NCBI GenBank assembly: GCA_900317325.1
Contig: ONGE01000004.1
Location: 124,001 to 188,000, forward strand
Direction of reading: 5' to 3'
Length of the DNA: 64,000 nucleotides
Origin: an uncultured Prevotellaceae bacterium
GTDB lineage: Bacteria > Bacteroidota > Bacteroidia > Bacteroidales > Muribaculaceae
Made by a program: the position numbers and the translations under genes
In this document: positions 45,253 to 53,896 of the stretch, one piece after another
Numbering within the stretch: the stretch's first letter is position 1
Layout of the letters: the number at the start of each line of letters is the position of its first letter
The notes under the pieces: generated by a model
Database searches by the model: none
Told to the model about the DNA's origin: nothing
The model's input: the letters and a program-made list of their open reading frames with translations, nothing else

Positions 45253-47811
45253 ATGAAGAAATTCTTAATGACTCTAATGGCGTTGTTCGTGGTCAGTGCG
45301 GCCATGGCAGACAGCTATTTGTACATCGAACCGATATCGGTGACCCAAGACCAGCTGGCTGAGGGCCATGTCACCGTGCCGGTGAAGGCCCATTTCGAGG
45401 GGCGCGTGAGCGGCTTCCAGCTGGACATGACCTATCCCCAGGGCATTACAGCCGCTGGCTTTGAGAATGGCCCTAGCATGACCATCCCCTACATGAACAG
45501 TGCAGGCTTGGATAAGACGCAGGAGATCTCACTCTACTCGAATGAGGCCATGACGCGCATCGTCGCTGCAACCATGACCTACGGCTACTGGTATCCCGCA
45601 GATGGCACCATCCAGAACTACGGCGTCATCAAGTGGGAACCCGGCGACTACGAAGAAATGTTCTATCTCACCTTGAATGTCGCTCCCGACTTCGAGGGCG
45701 GTGACTTGATTATCGAGAGCACCGTCGGCGCGGGCGAGGATGCCCGTGGCGGCACGGTCACCGACCTGGGACAGAGCGGCCAGGTCTATACCACCATGTG
45801 CCCCATTGAGGTCATTCCTGCCCCGATCGAGTCTACCCCGATGCCCGAAATCATGTATTACTGTGATGATGATTTCTGCACGATCGAGGCTATCGGCGAG
45901 GGCGAAGTGCATCTCTATATCGATGATGTGGAAGTCGAGAATCCCTACATGATCAGCAGGCTCTACGGCCAGGACCAGACCTTTATTGCTGCAGCTACCG
46001 CTCAGATCGAGGGTTGGCTTATCAGCGAGGTGACCATGATGGAGGTGACTGTGCCCGGTCGCGCGAAGAGGCCGGTGCCCGCCCCTGTCCTCACCTATAC
46101 CATTGAAGATGACAGGGTAATCGTGAACATCGAGTGGCCTGAGAGTGACGGTAACCGCAAGCTGTATATCGATGGCTGGAAGTATGACGCCTCGGTCACC
46201 ACCCACGAGTTCTATCGCATGGATGAGGATCAGGAAATCAGCATTGTGGCCTATGTGCTCGAAGGTGAGACTTATGCCGCAAGCGAGGTGCTTGATTATA
46301 TGCTCACTGTTCCCGCTCTTGTACAGCTCTATGCGCCCGTTCCTACTATCGAGTGCACTTACAACAACGACGCTGCAATCATCACTGCGGCAGGTGAAGG
46401 TGAAATTCACCTCTATATTGATGGACAGGAAGTGGAGAATCCTTGTGTGCTGCCGCGTGGCGAAGTGGATTATCAGGTCGAGGTAACGGCAATAGCTCGC
46501 ATCGACGGTATGATCGACGGCAGTTATTCGATGACGCTGATCGTGCCTGCCAAGGAAGTTGAGCCCGATCCAGTGCCCGGCTTCAGCCTGACCATGGCCG
46601 ACGCTAAGATTCTGCATGGCCAGAGCATCGTCATCCCCGTGTCGATGACCAACAGCGAGGCTGTCACCGCCTTCCAGACCGACCTGTATCTGCCCGAGGG
46701 CTTCGAGCTGCAGGATGTGGTACTGTCCGACCGCAAGGCCGACCACCAGCTGCTGACCAGCAACCGTGCCGACGGCAGCGTGCGCCTGCTGTGCTACTCG
46801 CCCACGCTCTACACGTTCGAGGGCAATGAGGGCGAACTGCTCTACATCACCGTCAAGACCCCCGACAATGCGTCCGGCGATTATACCCTTGAACTGAAGA
46901 AGAACTTGCTCACGCTGGCTGGCACCTATGATGAGGTGCGCTGCGATGATACCGATGCCACACTCACCGTGATGGCCTACATCCTGGGCGACGTCAATGG
47001 CGACGGTGTCGTGACCGTGACCGATGTCGTGCTCACCGTGCAGCGTGTGCTTGACCTGAATCCCGATCCGTTCATTTTTGATGCTGCCGACGTGAACCGT
47101 GACGGCGATATCACCGTGACCGACGTCGTGCTCATCGCCCGCATGGTGCTCTATCCCGAGTTGGTTGACATGATGCGTGCTCCCGCCCTGGGCGAAATCA
47201 CCGATGCCATGAGCGGCAACGCCATCGACATCATGCCTGGCGAGACCCGCACCGTGACCATCGCCCTGGACAACGATATCGACTACACGGCATTCCAGCT
47301 CGATGTGCAACTGCCCGACGGCATGACCGCCAGCAACTTCAGCCTGACTGGCCGTGCCGGCAGCCACACCCTGAACACCAATATGATGGCCGACGGCAGT
47401 CAGCGCTTGATGTGCTACTCGCCGATGCTGGCCTCGATCAGCGGCAACGAGGGTGCCCTGCTCACCTTCGAGGTGACTGCAACGGGCAGCGTGAGCGGTG
47501 ACATCATGATTGACGGTATCGAGATGGTGAGCGCCGCTTGCCAGACGGTTAACCTCGACAGTTTCGCCATCCAGGTGAATGCCGGTGCCACCACTGCAGT
47601 GAAGGAGATGACTCAGGGCTTGCGCATCTACACCGATGGCAATAACATCATTGTCGAGAGCCCTGTCAGCCAGCGCATCATCATCAGCGATGTGGCCGGA
47701 CGCTCCTACAGTGTCGACGTGACCGAGGGTCGCCACGTCATCCCCGCCCGCAACTCGGGTGTGGTGATTGTGACCGGTGGCGGCAAGACTGCTAAACTCA
47801 TGATCAACTGA
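45253..47811 (+). CDS. Scaffold-like surface protein: three cohesin-like modules, dockerin and T9SS sorting domain
   Basis: About 852 residues from the ATG at 45253 (an upstream TTG is less likely); signal peptide MKKFLMTLMALFVVSAAMA. Order by residue: cohesin-like module 1 (about 20-195, GHVTVPVKAHFEGRVSGFQL); three Ig-like repeats (197-437, GEGEVHLYIDDVEVENPY type); cohesin-like module 2 (443-577, GQSIVIPVSM, VTAFQTDLYLPEGFEL); a dockerin pair (580-640, DVNGDGVVTVTDV and DVNRDGDITVTDV); cohesin-like module 3 (650-775, YTAFQLDVQLPDGMTA); and a T9SS type-A C-terminal domain (about 785-852, LRIYTDGNNIIVES, IIISDVAGRSY, GVVIVTGGGKTAKLMIN). Cohesins bind dockerins in cellulosomes; the assignment here rests on the strand pattern and needs profile search. 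The T9SS domain predicts export through the outer membrane and surface attachment. The next gene is 16 bp downstream. Confidence 0.85.
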   Translation: MKKFLMTLMALFVVSAAMADSYLYIEPISVTQDQLAEGHVTVPVKAHFEGRVSGFQLDMTYPQGITAAGFENGPSMTIPYMNSAGLDKTQEISLYSNEAMTRIVAATMTYGYWYPADGTIQNYGVIKWEPGDYEEMFYLTLNVAPDFEGGDLIIESTVGAGEDARGGTVTDLGQSGQVYTTMCPIEVIPAPIESTPMPEIMYYCDDDFCTIEAIGEGEVHLYIDDVEVENPYMISRLYGQDQTFIAAATAQIEGWLISEVTMMEVTVPGRAKRPVPAPVLTYTIEDDRVIVNIEWPESDGNRKLYIDGWKYDASVTTHEFYRMDEDQEISIVAYVLEGETYAASEVLDYMLTVPALVQLYAPVPTIECTYNNDAAIITAAGEGEIHLYIDGQEVENPCVLPRGEVDYQVEVTAIARIDGMIDGSYSMTLIVPAKEVEPDPVPGFSLTMADAKILHGQSIVIPVSMTNSEAVTAFQTDLYLPEGFELQDVVLSDRKADHQLLTSNRADGSVRLLCYSPTLYTFEGNEGELLYITVKTPDNASGDYTLELKKNLLTLAGTYDEVRCDDTDATLTVMAYILGDVNGDGVVTVTDVVLTVQRVLDLNPDPFIFDAADVNRDGDITVTDVVLIARMVLYPELVDMMRAPALGEITDAMSGNAIDIMPGETRTVTIALDNDIDYTAFQLDVQLPDGMTASNFSLTGRAGSHTLNTNMMADGSQRLMCYSPMLASISGNEGALLTFEVTATGSVSGDIMIDGIEMVSAACQTVNLDSFAIQVNAGATTAVKEMTQGLRIYTDGNNIIVESPVSQRIIISDVAGRSYSVDVTEGRHVIPARNSGVVIVTGGGKTAKLMIN

Positions 47812-47827
47812 TAAAACCCTACAGACG

Positions 47828-48481
47828 ATGATTACCAGAAGTCTATTGTCTATCATTATGGTCGTTGCGGCAACCTTCGGTGCTGCCGCAACCGACCTCT
47901 TTCATATCGAGGATTTCAACATTGAGCCTGGGCAGACGGCACAGGTGGAAATCCTGTTGGATAACGAGGTGCAATACACCGCATTCCAGAGTGACCTCTA
48001 TCTGCCCGAGGGGCTTGTCCTCGAGGCGCAGTCGGTGGCGTTGACCGACCGTAAGGCCGACCACAGCATCGCCACCAGTGTGCTGGCCGACGGCGGCATC
48101 AGAATGATGTCCTACTCGATGTCGTTGCAGCCTTACAGCGGCAACAACGGCACCCTGGTCACCTTCAGGGTCACTGCTGGCGAATCCTTTGCCGGCCCCT
48201 TGACCATCCAGCTCAGGAATACCCGTTTCACCACCCTTCAGGGACGTGAAATCCCTTTTGAGAACACCAGTTGCACTGTGAGCGCCGTGGCGTTGCTCCA
48301 GCCTGGTGACGTGAACGGTGACGGCCAGGTGAACGTCAGCGATGTTTCTACCTTGATCAACAACCTCATGAGCGGCAACGAGGCTGCTCTCAACCCTCAG
48401 GCAGCCGATCTCAACGATGACGGCAGTGTGAACATCACCGACGTGTCGTTGCTGATCAACCTGATCATGAGTGCTGTGTAG
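47828..48481 (+). CDS. Secreted cohesin-like module plus dockerin protein
   Basis: 217 residues with a signal peptide (1-20). One cohesin-like module (about 22-150) is clearly homologous to modules 2 and 3 of the preceding protein: YTAFQSDLYLPEGLVLEAQSV, LTDRKADHSIATS, MSYSMSLQPYSGNNGTLVTFRV. It is followed by a dockerin pair (159-217, DVNGDGQVNVSDV and DLNDDGSVNITDV). A protein with one receptor-like and one ligand-like module could act as an adaptor or polymer unit. It is probably co-transcribed with the scaffold-like gene. Confidence 0.85.
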   Translation: MITRSLLSIIMVVAATFGAAATDLFHIEDFNIEPGQTAQVEILLDNEVQYTAFQSDLYLPEGLVLEAQSVALTDRKADHSIATSVLADGGIRMMSYSMSLQPYSGNNGTLVTFRVTAGESFAGPLTIQLRNTRFTTLQGREIPFENTSCTVSAVALLQPGDVNGDGQVNVSDVSTLINNLMSGNEAALNPQAADLNDDGSVNITDVSLLINLIMSAV

Positions 48482-48553
48482 CACTTTTTTAAGCGTAAAC
48501 TCACAATAGCTGAACTTGCTGGGAATTATTCGTAATCTCTGGTATCATTGTCA

Positions 48554-48601
48554 AGACGAGGGTGCGCGGCACCTGTGTAACGCCCCCCCTCGTCTTTTTT
48601 T
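48554..48601 (+). terminator. Terminator of the scaffold operon
   Basis: Stem AGACGAGGG (48554-48562) with CCCTCGTCT (48587-48595), then TTTTTT. Confidence 0.85.
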
Positions 48602-48624
48602 AGATTGACCATTTCACACATTAA

Positions 48625-50769
48625 ATGATAACTATTATGAAAACACAATCTGTTACTGCAACAAGCTCATCGGCCATTTTTCTTGCTATGGCGATGGCAT
48701 TGATGGTCCTCATGCCTGGTACTGCCCATGCATGGGATTTTACTTACAATGGACTGCATTTCGACATCATCGCAGAAGATGAAGTGGAAGTGACCTACTT
48801 TATGAATCCATTAGAGTCGGGCTACGAGGGTAATATTGTCATTCCCGCCGAGGCTACACGATATGATGGCAGCATCTATCGGGTTACCTCTATCGGTGAA
48901 CATGCCTTCTACCGTTGCGGTGCCCTTACCAGCATCGTGATTCCAAACTCGGTGCGCAACATCGGCAAGGAAGCCTTCATGGATTGCGAAGCCTTGACTG
49001 TCCTTAATCTGCCCCCCTCGGTCGAAACGATCGGCGAGCAGGCTTTCATGTGGTGTGATGGCCTGACCAGCGTCACGATTCCAGGCATAGTGCAGACCTT
49101 GGGTGTAAATGCATTCTACGGCTGCAAGGGCTTGACTAGTGTGACTGTCGGTGCCCATGAAATCTGTGATGAGGCCTTTATTCACTGTTCGGCCATTACC
49201 GAGGCTCACATCGGCCCAGGTGTCGAAGTCATCGGTGTGGGCCCTTTCACATCGTGTCCCATGCTGACCACGCTCACGGTGGATGAGGACAATCCGTTCT
49301 TTGATTCCCGTGACGGCTGCAACGCCATTATTGAGACGGCTACGGGTAACCTTGTGCAGGGCTGCCAGACGACAGTCATTCCCCAAGGCATTGTGTCGAT
49401 TGGCGAACAAGCTTACTGGGGACATGATGAACTGACGGAAATCATACTCCCGTCTTCGGTCACAACTATCGGCAGCCGTGCTTTTTCCGGCACCGGTGTC
49501 ATCGATGTGACTATCCCTAATACGGTGACGCATATAGGCGATGCCGCATTCTTTGGCTGCCCATCCCTGGAGAGCATCACATTCTCAAATGCGATGACTG
49601 TCATCAGTGATGAGATGTGTCGCCAATGCGATAATTTGGCGAGTGTGACCATCCCCGATGGGGTGACGCGCATCGGCGATTATGCGTTTTATATGGCTAG
49701 CATTGATAATTTGTCGTTAGGTAATACGATTACCGAAATCGGTAATTATGCTCTTGGCTTTAACGAGTTCACCCAGTTGGATCTTCCTGCTTCTCTCATA
49801 ACGATAGGCGATTATGCCTTTCAATCATGCTCAAATCTAACAAGCCTGGTTCTTCCTGACTCGCTTGTTTCGATTGGCGAGTATGCCTTTACTGATAACA
49901 CCGAATTGACTTCGGTTTCTTTCCCTCATTCGCTCACGGCAATAGGTCGCTGTGCTTTTTATTCCTGCACCAAATTGGAGCATGTCGTGATTCCTAACTC
50001 TGTCACGAGTATCGGGCCTTCTCCTTTCAATTCCTGCAGGGCGATGGAGTCTATTGTTGTAGAGGAAGGTAACCCGGTCTATGATTCTCGAGGAGGCTGC
50101 CGGGGCATTATCGAGACCGCCAGCAATAAGTTGGTTCAAGGTTGCAAAAGGACATCGATTCCTGACGGAGTCAATATTATCGGTGAGAAAGCCTATGCCG
50201 CTCAGTGGAATTTGTATTATGTCACGCTTCCCAATTCGGTCAAGGTCATTGAGGATGAGGCCTTCCACACTTGCGCCAATCTGTCTGATATTGTCATCCC
50301 CGACTCGGTGATAAGGATAGGCAACTCGGCCTTCGGTAGCTGTGTCAGGCTCAGTAGTGTCACCATTGGCGCTTCGGCTGCCGAAATCGGGAGTTCCTGC
50401 TTTGCCGGTTGCAGGTACCTCACTAATGTGACATGTCGCGCCCTGGTACCTCCCGCCTGTGTGTCAAGCACATTCAACGACCGATACAGCAAGGCTACCT
50501 TGCGCGTGATGCGTCCCTCGCTCGATGCCTACAGGGCTCACGAGGTGTGGAGCCTGTTCTCCAACATCGAGGCGCTGCCGGGAGCAGGCCCCGGTGACAT
50601 GAACGGCGACGGCGAGTTCACGGTGAGCGACATCACGCTGCTCATCAACGCCGTCGTTGGAGCCGGTGAAAACGTCGAGTACAATGCCGATGCCGATGTG
50701 AACGGTGACGGCGACGTGAATATCACCGATGTCATCCAGCTCATCAACCAGATGATGTCTGCGCGTTGA
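48625..50769 (+). CDS. BspA-type leucine-rich repeat protein with C-terminal dockerin
   Basis: 714 residues; signal peptide around residues 12-37. From about 70 to 620 it is built of ~23-residue BspA/TpLRR repeats of the form SIGExAFxxCxxLTSIxIPxSVxxI, interrupted twice by the DNPFFDSRDGCNAIIETATG-type insert. A capping motif (SKATLRVMRPSLDAYRAHEVW) and a dockerin pair (656-714, DMNGDGEFTVSDI and DVNGDGDVNITDV) end the protein. BspA relatives bind host proteins such as fibronectin and fibrinogen. No promoter is evident after the preceding terminator. An ATG at 48637 is an alternative start. Confidence 0.9.
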   Translation: MITIMKTQSVTATSSSAIFLAMAMALMVLMPGTAHAWDFTYNGLHFDIIAEDEVEVTYFMNPLESGYEGNIVIPAEATRYDGSIYRVTSIGEHAFYRCGALTSIVIPNSVRNIGKEAFMDCEALTVLNLPPSVETIGEQAFMWCDGLTSVTIPGIVQTLGVNAFYGCKGLTSVTVGAHEICDEAFIHCSAITEAHIGPGVEVIGVGPFTSCPMLTTLTVDEDNPFFDSRDGCNAIIETATGNLVQGCQTTVIPQGIVSIGEQAYWGHDELTEIILPSSVTTIGSRAFSGTGVIDVTIPNTVTHIGDAAFFGCPSLESITFSNAMTVISDEMCRQCDNLASVTIPDGVTRIGDYAFYMASIDNLSLGNTITEIGNYALGFNEFTQLDLPASLITIGDYAFQSCSNLTSLVLPDSLVSIGEYAFTDNTELTSVSFPHSLTAIGRCAFYSCTKLEHVVIPNSVTSIGPSPFNSCRAMESIVVEEGNPVYDSRGGCRGIIETASNKLVQGCKRTSIPDGVNIIGEKAYAAQWNLYYVTLPNSVKVIEDEAFHTCANLSDIVIPDSVIRIGNSAFGSCVRLSSVTIGASAAEIGSSCFAGCRYLTNVTCRALVPPACVSSTFNDRYSKATLRVMRPSLDAYRAHEVWSLFSNIEALPGAGPGDMNGDGEFTVSDITLLINAVVGAGENVEYNADADVNGDGDVNITDVIQLINQMMSAR

Positions 50770-50810
50770 GACACATCACGGTTCTCTTTACACCTGGATT
50801 CCAAAACAAA

Positions 50811-50847
50811 ACGGTGTGCCACCATCATGGCGGCGCACCGTTCTTTT
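50811..50847 (+). terminator. Terminator after the BspA-dockerin gene
   Basis: Stem ACGGTGTGCC (50811-50820) with GGCGCACCGT (50832-50841), one G-T pair, then TCTTTTT. Confidence 0.8.
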
Positions 50848-50887
50848 TGTGAGGCAGATAGCTTTCGGACCTCGGCCTCGACCCAAA

Positions 50888-50928
50888 GTGTCAAAAAATT
50901 AGACACTAAGGTGTCAAAAAATTAGACG
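50888..50928. repeat. Two copies of the GTGTCAAAAAATTAGACAC motif
   Basis: Exact 19-mer at 50888-50906 and an 18-bp copy at 50911-50928 in the 5' region of the C10 protease gene. Matches 44966-44984. Confidence 0.9.
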
Positions 50929-50954
50929 ATTGCCATAAAAGACGTCTGCTTCTG

Positions 50955-50985
50955 TTGCCCGAGGCGATATCATTGACTAAGTTTG
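50955..50985 (+). promoter_or_regulatory. Promoter TTG-N20-TAagTTTG of the second C10 protease gene
   Basis: TTG at 50955-50957 and TAAGTTTG at 50978-50985, 27 bp behind the GTGTC repeats. Confidence 0.75.
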
Positions 50986-51069
50986 TAAACACAATCAGTG
51001 TGCCCGAACGGCAGGCTGTAAATCAAACAGTAATCGCCTAATTATTAATCTAACAATACATTGAGAAAG

Positions 51070-53706
51070 ATGAAAAAGAGAACATTTTACCTAGCTATCG
51101 TGATGGCGCTCAGCGTGGTGATGAGTGCCCTGGCGGCTCCCGTTGACGAGGCCGCTGCCCGCCTTGCTGCCATGCAGGTATTTAATAACCCGTCGGGAGC
51201 ACCCGGCTTCAGGTCTGGTCTGCCCTCGGGCAACCTGCAACTGTTGCGTGCCGAACCCAGCGATGTGATGGCCGGTCAGGCTGCCTATTTTATCTACAAC
51301 ACCGACAACGCTTTTGTCGTGGTCGCCGGTGATGACCGCGCAGGCATTCTGGCCCGTGGCGGCGCTCCGTTGGACTTGAACCGCATCCCCTGCGGCCTGC
51401 AATGGCTGCTCGAGATGTACAAGGACGAGGTGGACTTCCTGCTGGCGCATCCCCAACTGAATATCACGGCTCCTGCTCTGGGTTCGGGCACAAGTGTGGC
51501 CCCGCTGTTGACCACCCAATGGGGCCAGGGTTATCCTTACAACAACGATTGCCCTGTTTATAGAGGCACGGCGTGTGTGACAGGCTGCGCTTGTACTTCG
51601 TTGGCTCAGGTAATCAATTACTGGAGGTATGCCGATATCACGTCACCAATCGATGCCTATACCACTTCGTCTTTGGGCATTTATCTTGAGGAACTGCCGC
51701 CTGCCGACTTTGATTGGGACCAGATGATCGAGAACTATTACTACATGCCCTTTGACGATGTTCAGGCTGGCGCTGTAGCGAAATTGATGCGCTATGTTGG
51801 TCAGGCCGAGCAGATGGATTACGCCCCCGATGGTAGCGGAGCCAGTGGCAGTGATGTCTTAAGGGCCGCTTTGAAGTTTGGCTATGACGAGGGTGTGGCG
51901 CTCTTGAACAAGGCGAACTTCCTTGCCGACCAGTGGGCAGGTGTCTTGCAGGCTGAGTTGCAGGCAGGTCGCCCTGTCGTGTATATTGGCCATGACAAAT
52001 ACTCCGGTGGTGGCCATGCTTTCAATGTGGATGGCTATGACGCCGAGAACGGCCTCTACCATGTGAACTTCGGATGGGACGGTGATGGCGACACCTACTG
52101 TGCCTTGAATGATTTCTCGGCCTACGGTTACACCTTTTCCAATCTCCAGTCGATGCTTATTGGCATCCAGCCCCCCGATAACGTTGAGACCGCAGTTACT
52201 GTGGCTCCCTCGTCGCTGTTGTTCAACAGCCAGCCGGGCAATCGCGTAATCAAGTCGTTCACTGTCAAGGGCAGTGCGTTGCAGGGTAACCTGTCACTGG
52301 CGCTTGACGACCCGACGGGTTCCTATGCCATCAACAAGACTACCCTCACTGCCGGTGAGGCTTCCGATATGGCAACCGTGCAGGTGACTTACAATCCTGC
52401 CGGAGTGGGTGTGCATAATGCCAGCGTGATTATCAGCGGTGGCGGCATTGAGCCGCAGACGGTGAGCTTGAGCGGCTTTGCTGTTGATGTGACCCCGACG
52501 ATTGAAGTCGATCCGGCTTCGTTGTCGTTTGAAACGACAGTGGGCGAGACCGTGACATCGACCTTCACAGTCAAGGGTGTGAACCTTACCTCTGGATTGA
52601 CGCTTGCGCTCAATGGTGACAGTGAGGACTTTGCCATCGACAAGTCATTCGTCTCGGTTGTTGCGGCTGCCGGGATTGTCACCGTTACGGTAACCTACGC
52701 GCCTGCCGAGGTGGGCGAGTCCGATGCTACAGTGACTGTTACCGGTAGCGGCGCCGAGGCAAAGACGGTGACGCTGCACGGAGTTGCCAATGCTCCTGCC
52801 GCCCCCGCTCAGCCCGGCTTTACGCTGGACTGCGAGCAGGTGGATTTCGGCTACGGCTTCAACGGCTATGGTGAGAACCGCAAGATTATGCTCACAGGTG
52901 AGGGCCTCGCCGGCAATCTCACCTTGAAGTTGGTGGGTGGCGACAGCATCCACTTCAGTGTCAGCCCGAGCACCATCACTCCCGAGATGGCCGCCCAAGG
53001 TGTGGAAATCAACCTGCGTTTCTTCCCCTACAACGTGGGACGACTCAGCACCCGCCTGGTCATTTCCAGCCCCGATGTCGCTGACAAGGAGGTGCCTCTC
53101 ACTGGCTATGGCATCAAGACCGGCGCCTATCTCTATCCGAGCGCCGATTCGATGAGCTTTGAGACCTCGGTAGGGCACTCCGTTCTCAAGACCGTAGGGG
53201 TGCTCAAGAAGAATTTTGAAGGCTGGATTGCCGCACCTGGAGCTAATCATGCCCCCGGCAGCATGGATCCTGTCCTCCCTGTAGTTTTTACTTCGGTGTT
53301 CTGCAATATCGAGGGTGATGAGGAAGGTAATTTCAGCATCGTGTCAACTAACATGACTAAGAACTCTGCGGGTTGTGACAGCGTGATCTTCACCATCTGC
53401 TACACGCCGATGGAGGAAGGCACTCACACGGCCAATCTTGTTTTCTCGACGTTGATATTGAACAACCAATATCCTGCTTATCCTGTCACGATACCCATCA
53501 CGGGTGTCGCAACGGGTGACAGTGCTGCCGGTGACCTGAACGGTGACGGCCAGTTGACGGTGAGCGATGTGATTCTGCTCATCAATGACCTCATCAGCTC
53601 CAATCGCATGGTGACGGCCAATCCTGTTGCCGACATGAACGGCGACGGCGATGTGAACATCACCGATGTCGTCAATCTCATCGACGCTGTGATGCACGCC
53701 GAGTGA
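51070..53706 (+). CDS. Secreted C10 cysteine protease with Ig-like repeats and C-terminal dockerin
   Basis: About 878 residues from the ATG at 51070 (a TTG at 51061 is less likely). Signal peptide MKKRTFYLAIVMALSVVMSALA, propeptide, then the C10 fold: nucleophile Cys (residue 173) in VTGCACTSLAQVINYW, general base His (316) in GGGHAFNVDGYD, then NFGWDGDGD. Three ASH/HYDIN-like Ig repeats follow (about 375-690, pattern VxPSSLLFxxxxGxxVxxxFTVKGxxL), a further beta domain, and a dockerin pair (about 820-878, DLNGDGQLTVSDV and DMNGDGDVNITDV). Relatives include streptopain and interpain. The nucleophile context (ACTS) differs from the usual VATA but keeps the Cys. Confidence 0.9.
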   Translation: MKKRTFYLAIVMALSVVMSALAAPVDEAAARLAAMQVFNNPSGAPGFRSGLPSGNLQLLRAEPSDVMAGQAAYFIYNTDNAFVVVAGDDRAGILARGGAPLDLNRIPCGLQWLLEMYKDEVDFLLAHPQLNITAPALGSGTSVAPLLTTQWGQGYPYNNDCPVYRGTACVTGCACTSLAQVINYWRYADITSPIDAYTTSSLGIYLEELPPADFDWDQMIENYYYMPFDDVQAGAVAKLMRYVGQAEQMDYAPDGSGASGSDVLRAALKFGYDEGVALLNKANFLADQWAGVLQAELQAGRPVVYIGHDKYSGGGHAFNVDGYDAENGLYHVNFGWDGDGDTYCALNDFSAYGYTFSNLQSMLIGIQPPDNVETAVTVAPSSLLFNSQPGNRVIKSFTVKGSALQGNLSLALDDPTGSYAINKTTLTAGEASDMATVQVTYNPAGVGVHNASVIISGGGIEPQTVSLSGFAVDVTPTIEVDPASLSFETTVGETVTSTFTVKGVNLTSGLTLALNGDSEDFAIDKSFVSVVAAAGIVTVTVTYAPAEVGESDATVTVTGSGAEAKTVTLHGVANAPAAPAQPGFTLDCEQVDFGYGFNGYGENRKIMLTGEGLAGNLTLKLVGGDSIHFSVSPSTITPEMAAQGVEINLRFFPYNVGRLSTRLVISSPDVADKEVPLTGYGIKTGAYLYPSADSMSFETSVGHSVLKTVGVLKKNFEGWIAAPGANHAPGSMDPVLPVVFTSVFCNIEGDEEGNFSIVSTNMTKNSAGCDSVIFTICYTPMEEGTHTANLVFSTLILNNQYPAYPVTIPITGVATGDSAAGDLNGDGQLTVSDVILLINDLISSNRMVTANPVADMNGDGDVNITDVVNLIDAVMHAE

Positions 53707-53783
53707 GCGGGTTGGTGAGATTATCAACACGATGCATGTGATTCAAAGAAATAAATCAGATCAATAAGAGACAATCTGTCAGA

Positions 53784-53815
53784 TTTGATTTTTGCAGTGA
53801 TTTTGATTAAGTTTG
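53784..53815 (+). promoter_or_regulatory. Promoter TTTG-N20-TAagTTTG of the large BspA gene
   Basis: TTTG at 53784-53787 and TAAGTTTG at 53808-53815, about 80 bp before the ATG. Confidence 0.7.
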
Positions 53816-53896
53816 CAACCTGATGGGTGCCAATCAATAAATGCAAGGCTGATAGCTCTTAGACATTAACATTATAAAAATTAAAAACAGAGGCTT

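Noticed and set aside
45529-47856. 775-codon open frame on the minus strand opposite the scaffold-like gene
   Set aside because: The plus-strand protein has a signal peptide, repeated homologous modules, a dockerin and a T9SS domain. The antisense frame is His/Val/Gly-rich without any family pattern, as expected opposite GC-rich third positions.
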